From positions 1 to 7,776 of the forward strand of contig JALTUD010000144.1 in the NCBI GenBank assembly GCA_027047735.1: DNA of 7,776 nucleotides, in the 5' to 3' direction. Every line of letters begins with the position of its first letter. Positions within the stretch are counted from its first letter, which is position 1. A program made the position numbers and the translations under genes. Shown in pieces: positions 6,029 to 7,776 of the stretch. A model generated the notes under the pieces. The model worked only from the letters and a program-made list of their open reading frames with translations, was not told the DNA's origin and did no database searches. Origin of the DNA: Flavobacteriales bacterium (GTDB lineage Bacteria; Bacteroidota; Bacteroidia; Flavobacteriales_D; Parvicellaceae).

Positions 6029-7776
6029 TTGATTAAAGAAACCGACATATTGAATCGTGTTCATTCGCCTAAAGATTTAAAAAAACTCTCTACTCAAGAG
6101 CAGAAAGTTTTGTGCAATGAAATACGCTGGACAATTATCAAACAATTATCCAAAACTTCGGGGCATTTCGGTGCAAGTTTGGGCGTTGTGGAATTGACTG
6201 TTGCCTTACATACCGTTTTTAATACACCTGACGACAAATTAGTTTGGGATGTAGGTCATCAAAGTTATGCTCACAAAATCATTACGGAAAGAAAAGACCG
6301 CTTTGAAACACTTCGCCAATTTGGTGGGATTTCCGGTTTTCCAAGCGTAAAAGAAAGCCTCTACGACGATTTTGGAACAGGGCATTCTTCTACTTCTATC
6401 AGTGCTGTTTTGGGTATGGCGGTTGCCTCCGAATTAGACGGAAATTACGAACGGCAACACATTGCCGTTATCGGTGACGGAGCTCTTTCTGCGGGAATGG
6501 CTTTTGAGGCCTTAAACAACGCCGGTTCGATAAGGGGAAATGTTTTGATTATTATCAACGACAATCAACAATCTATAGACGATAGTGTTGGAGGATTGGA
6601 GAAACATTTTAGAAATCTGACAAGCAATAAAACCAATTTTTTTGAAAATCTAGGCTTAGCTTATTACGGGATAGTGAACGCCAACAACTACGAAGAAATT
6701 AAACAAGCTCTACAAGACCAAAAAGAGAAAAAAGGAGTACGTGTTCTGCACTGCAAAACTATTAAAGGATTTGGCTATCATCCTGCCGAAACAGGCGATG
6801 CAGCGATTTGGCACGCACCCGGAAAATTTGAAATAGAAACAGGAAAACGTCAAGTGAACGAACAAGGATTCCCGATGAAATATCAGGATGTATTTGGACG
6901 TACTTTGGTTGATTTGGCAAAAGAAAACGATGATATTGTTGCTATAACTCCCGCTATGACAAGCGGTTCTTCGTTGCATTGGTTTAAAGAACGTTTTCCT
7001 AATCGTTTTTTTGATGTCGGCATAGCGGAACAACACGCGGTTACCTTTGCAGGTGGATTGGCAAAAATGGGAAAACTACCGTTTTGTGTGATTTATTCTA
7101 CATTTTTACAACGGGCGTACGACCAATTGATTCACGATGTAGCCTTGCAAGAATTACCGGTTGTCTTCTGCGTTGATAGAGCCGGACTGGTAGGGGAAGA
7201 CGGTGCTACGCATCAAGGTATTTTTGATTTGGCATTTTTAAGAGCCGTTCCTAATCTTTTGATTGTTTCTCCACGAAATGAACAAGAATTGATAAACGCT
7301 TTGTATTGGGCAACGGAAATTAGAAAAACAGTTGTTGTACGCTACCCGAGAGGACGAGGAAAACTGCTTTCGTTGGATAAACCAACGGTCTTAAAAACAG
7401 GGAAAGGCAGTTGTTTAAGAAAGGGTAAAGACATCGCTTTGCTATCAATTGGAAAAATAGCCGATGAAGTAGAAAAAGCAATTAGGGAACTCCATAAAAA
7501 AAAGATTTTCCCTTCTCATTATGATTTGCGTTTTGTGAAGCCTTTGGATAAAGAACTATTAACGCAAATGGCGACTAACTACAAAAAGGTGGTTGTAGTT
7601 GAAGAAGGCACAACACACGGGGGAGTGGGAAGTGCCGTTTTAGAGTTTTTTGCTTCAATAAACACTAAAATGGAAACTAAATTAATCGGTATTGACGATA
7701 AATTTGTGGAACACGGCTCTATTCCTGAATTGTATGATGCGTTGGGAATTTCTGCACCGTTTATTGTGAAAGCTTG
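6029..7776 (+). CDS. dxs: 1-deoxy-D-xylulose-5-phosphate synthase (DXS), 582 residues seen, C-terminus just cut
   Basis: DXS condenses pyruvate and glyceraldehyde 3-phosphate, using thiamine diphosphate and Mg, in the first step of the MEP isoprenoid pathway; it is cytosolic. Family blocks in order: GHFGASLGVVELTVALH (45-61, catalytic-type His46), WDVGHQSYAHK (73-83), GHSSTSIS (118-125), ThDP/Mg motif IGDGALSAGMAFEALN (148-163) with NDN at 177-179, FFDVGIAEQHAVTFAGG (327-343, Glu334), YSTFLQRAYDQ (356-366), DRAGLVGEDGATHQG (383-397, His395) and RYPRG (438-442). The frame is open to the edge, ending in TG of the next codon; by comparison with E. coli (about 620) only a few residues should be missing. 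There is no ATG; TTG at 6029 gives a family-like leader (MIKETDILNRVHSPKDL), TTG at 6050 is the alternative. Odd points: the loop after VGGLEKHF is about 40 residues shorter than in E. coli, and the usual GPVDGHD reads GIVNANN (214-220). Confidence 0.95.
   Translation, partial: MIKETDILNRVHSPKDLKKLSTQEQKVLCNEIRWTIIKQLSKTSGHFGASLGVVELTVALHTVFNTPDDKLVWDVGHQSYAHKIITERKDRFETLRQFGGISGFPSVKESLYDDFGTGHSSTSISAVLGMAVASELDGNYERQHIAVIGDGALSAGMAFEALNNAGSIRGNVLIIINDNQQSIDDSVGGLEKHFRNLTSNKTNFFENLGLAYYGIVNANNYEEIKQALQDQKEKKGVRVLHCKTIKGFGYHPAETGDAAIWHAPGKFEIETGKRQVNEQGFPMKYQDVFGRTLVDLAKENDDIVAITPAMTSGSSLHWFKERFPNRFFDVGIAEQHAVTFAGGLAKMGKLPFCVIYSTFLQRAYDQLIHDVALQELPVVFCVDRAGLVGEDGATHQGIFDLAFLRAVPNLLIVSPRNEQELINALYWATEIRKTVVVRYPRGRGKLLSLDKPTVLKTGKGSCLRKGKDIALLSIGKIADEVEKAIRELHKKKIFPSHYDLRFVKPLDKELLTQMATNYKKVVVVEEGTTHGGVGSAVLEFFASINTKMETKLIGIDDKFVEHGSIPELYDALGISAPFIVKA

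Noticed and set aside
6710..7036. 108-codon minus-strand ORF
   Set aside because: It is antisense to the conserved core of dxs, has no recognisable domain, and is explained as a shadow of the real gene.

Overview
The window suggests a low-GC Bacteroidota, most likely of the class Flavobacteriia. The evidence is AT-rich DNA, near-absence of Shine-Dalgarno sequences, two matches to the Bacteroidota -7 promoter consensus TAnnTTTG, a fused alpha/beta E1 of the 2-oxo acid dehydrogenase type, a Sec-type lipoprotein with only a short anchor, and protein wording typical of that class. Genus cannot be fixed from this piece.

Layout. Positions 4176 down to 1 (minus strand) hold a compact four-gene run: fused 2-oxo acid dehydrogenase E1, then yidD, then a radical SAM/SPASM protein, then a secreted TPR protein that runs off the left edge. 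Gaps are 27 and 21 bases, and the last junction is a TAATG stop/start overlap, so one operon is likely. Positions 4177-4441 form a divergent intergenic region with two strong inverted repeats, inside what looks like a dispersed flavobacterial intergenic element. On the plus strand, 4442-5995 encodes a PhoX/DUF839-family lipoprotein. It is followed after 33 bases by dxs (6029 to the right edge, nearly complete), which has its own -7 promoter match in the gap.

How the genes fit together. Two thiamine-diphosphate enzymes lie on opposite sides of the intergenic element: E1 (branched-chain or other 2-oxo acid oxidation, central metabolism) and DXS (first step of the MEP isoprenoid pathway). YidD assists membrane protein insertion, and the TPR and PhoX-like proteins are exported, so an envelope theme runs through the window. 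I see no single pathway that joins all six genes. The radical SAM/SPASM protein is the least understood, and its start-stop overlap with the exported TPR protein is the best clue to its context.

No rRNA, tRNA, CRISPR array, transposase, phage gene or plasmid function was seen. The content is mostly ordinary core chromosome. The points worth a second look are the intergenic element, the shortened and motif-altered DXS, and the radical SAM-TPR pair.
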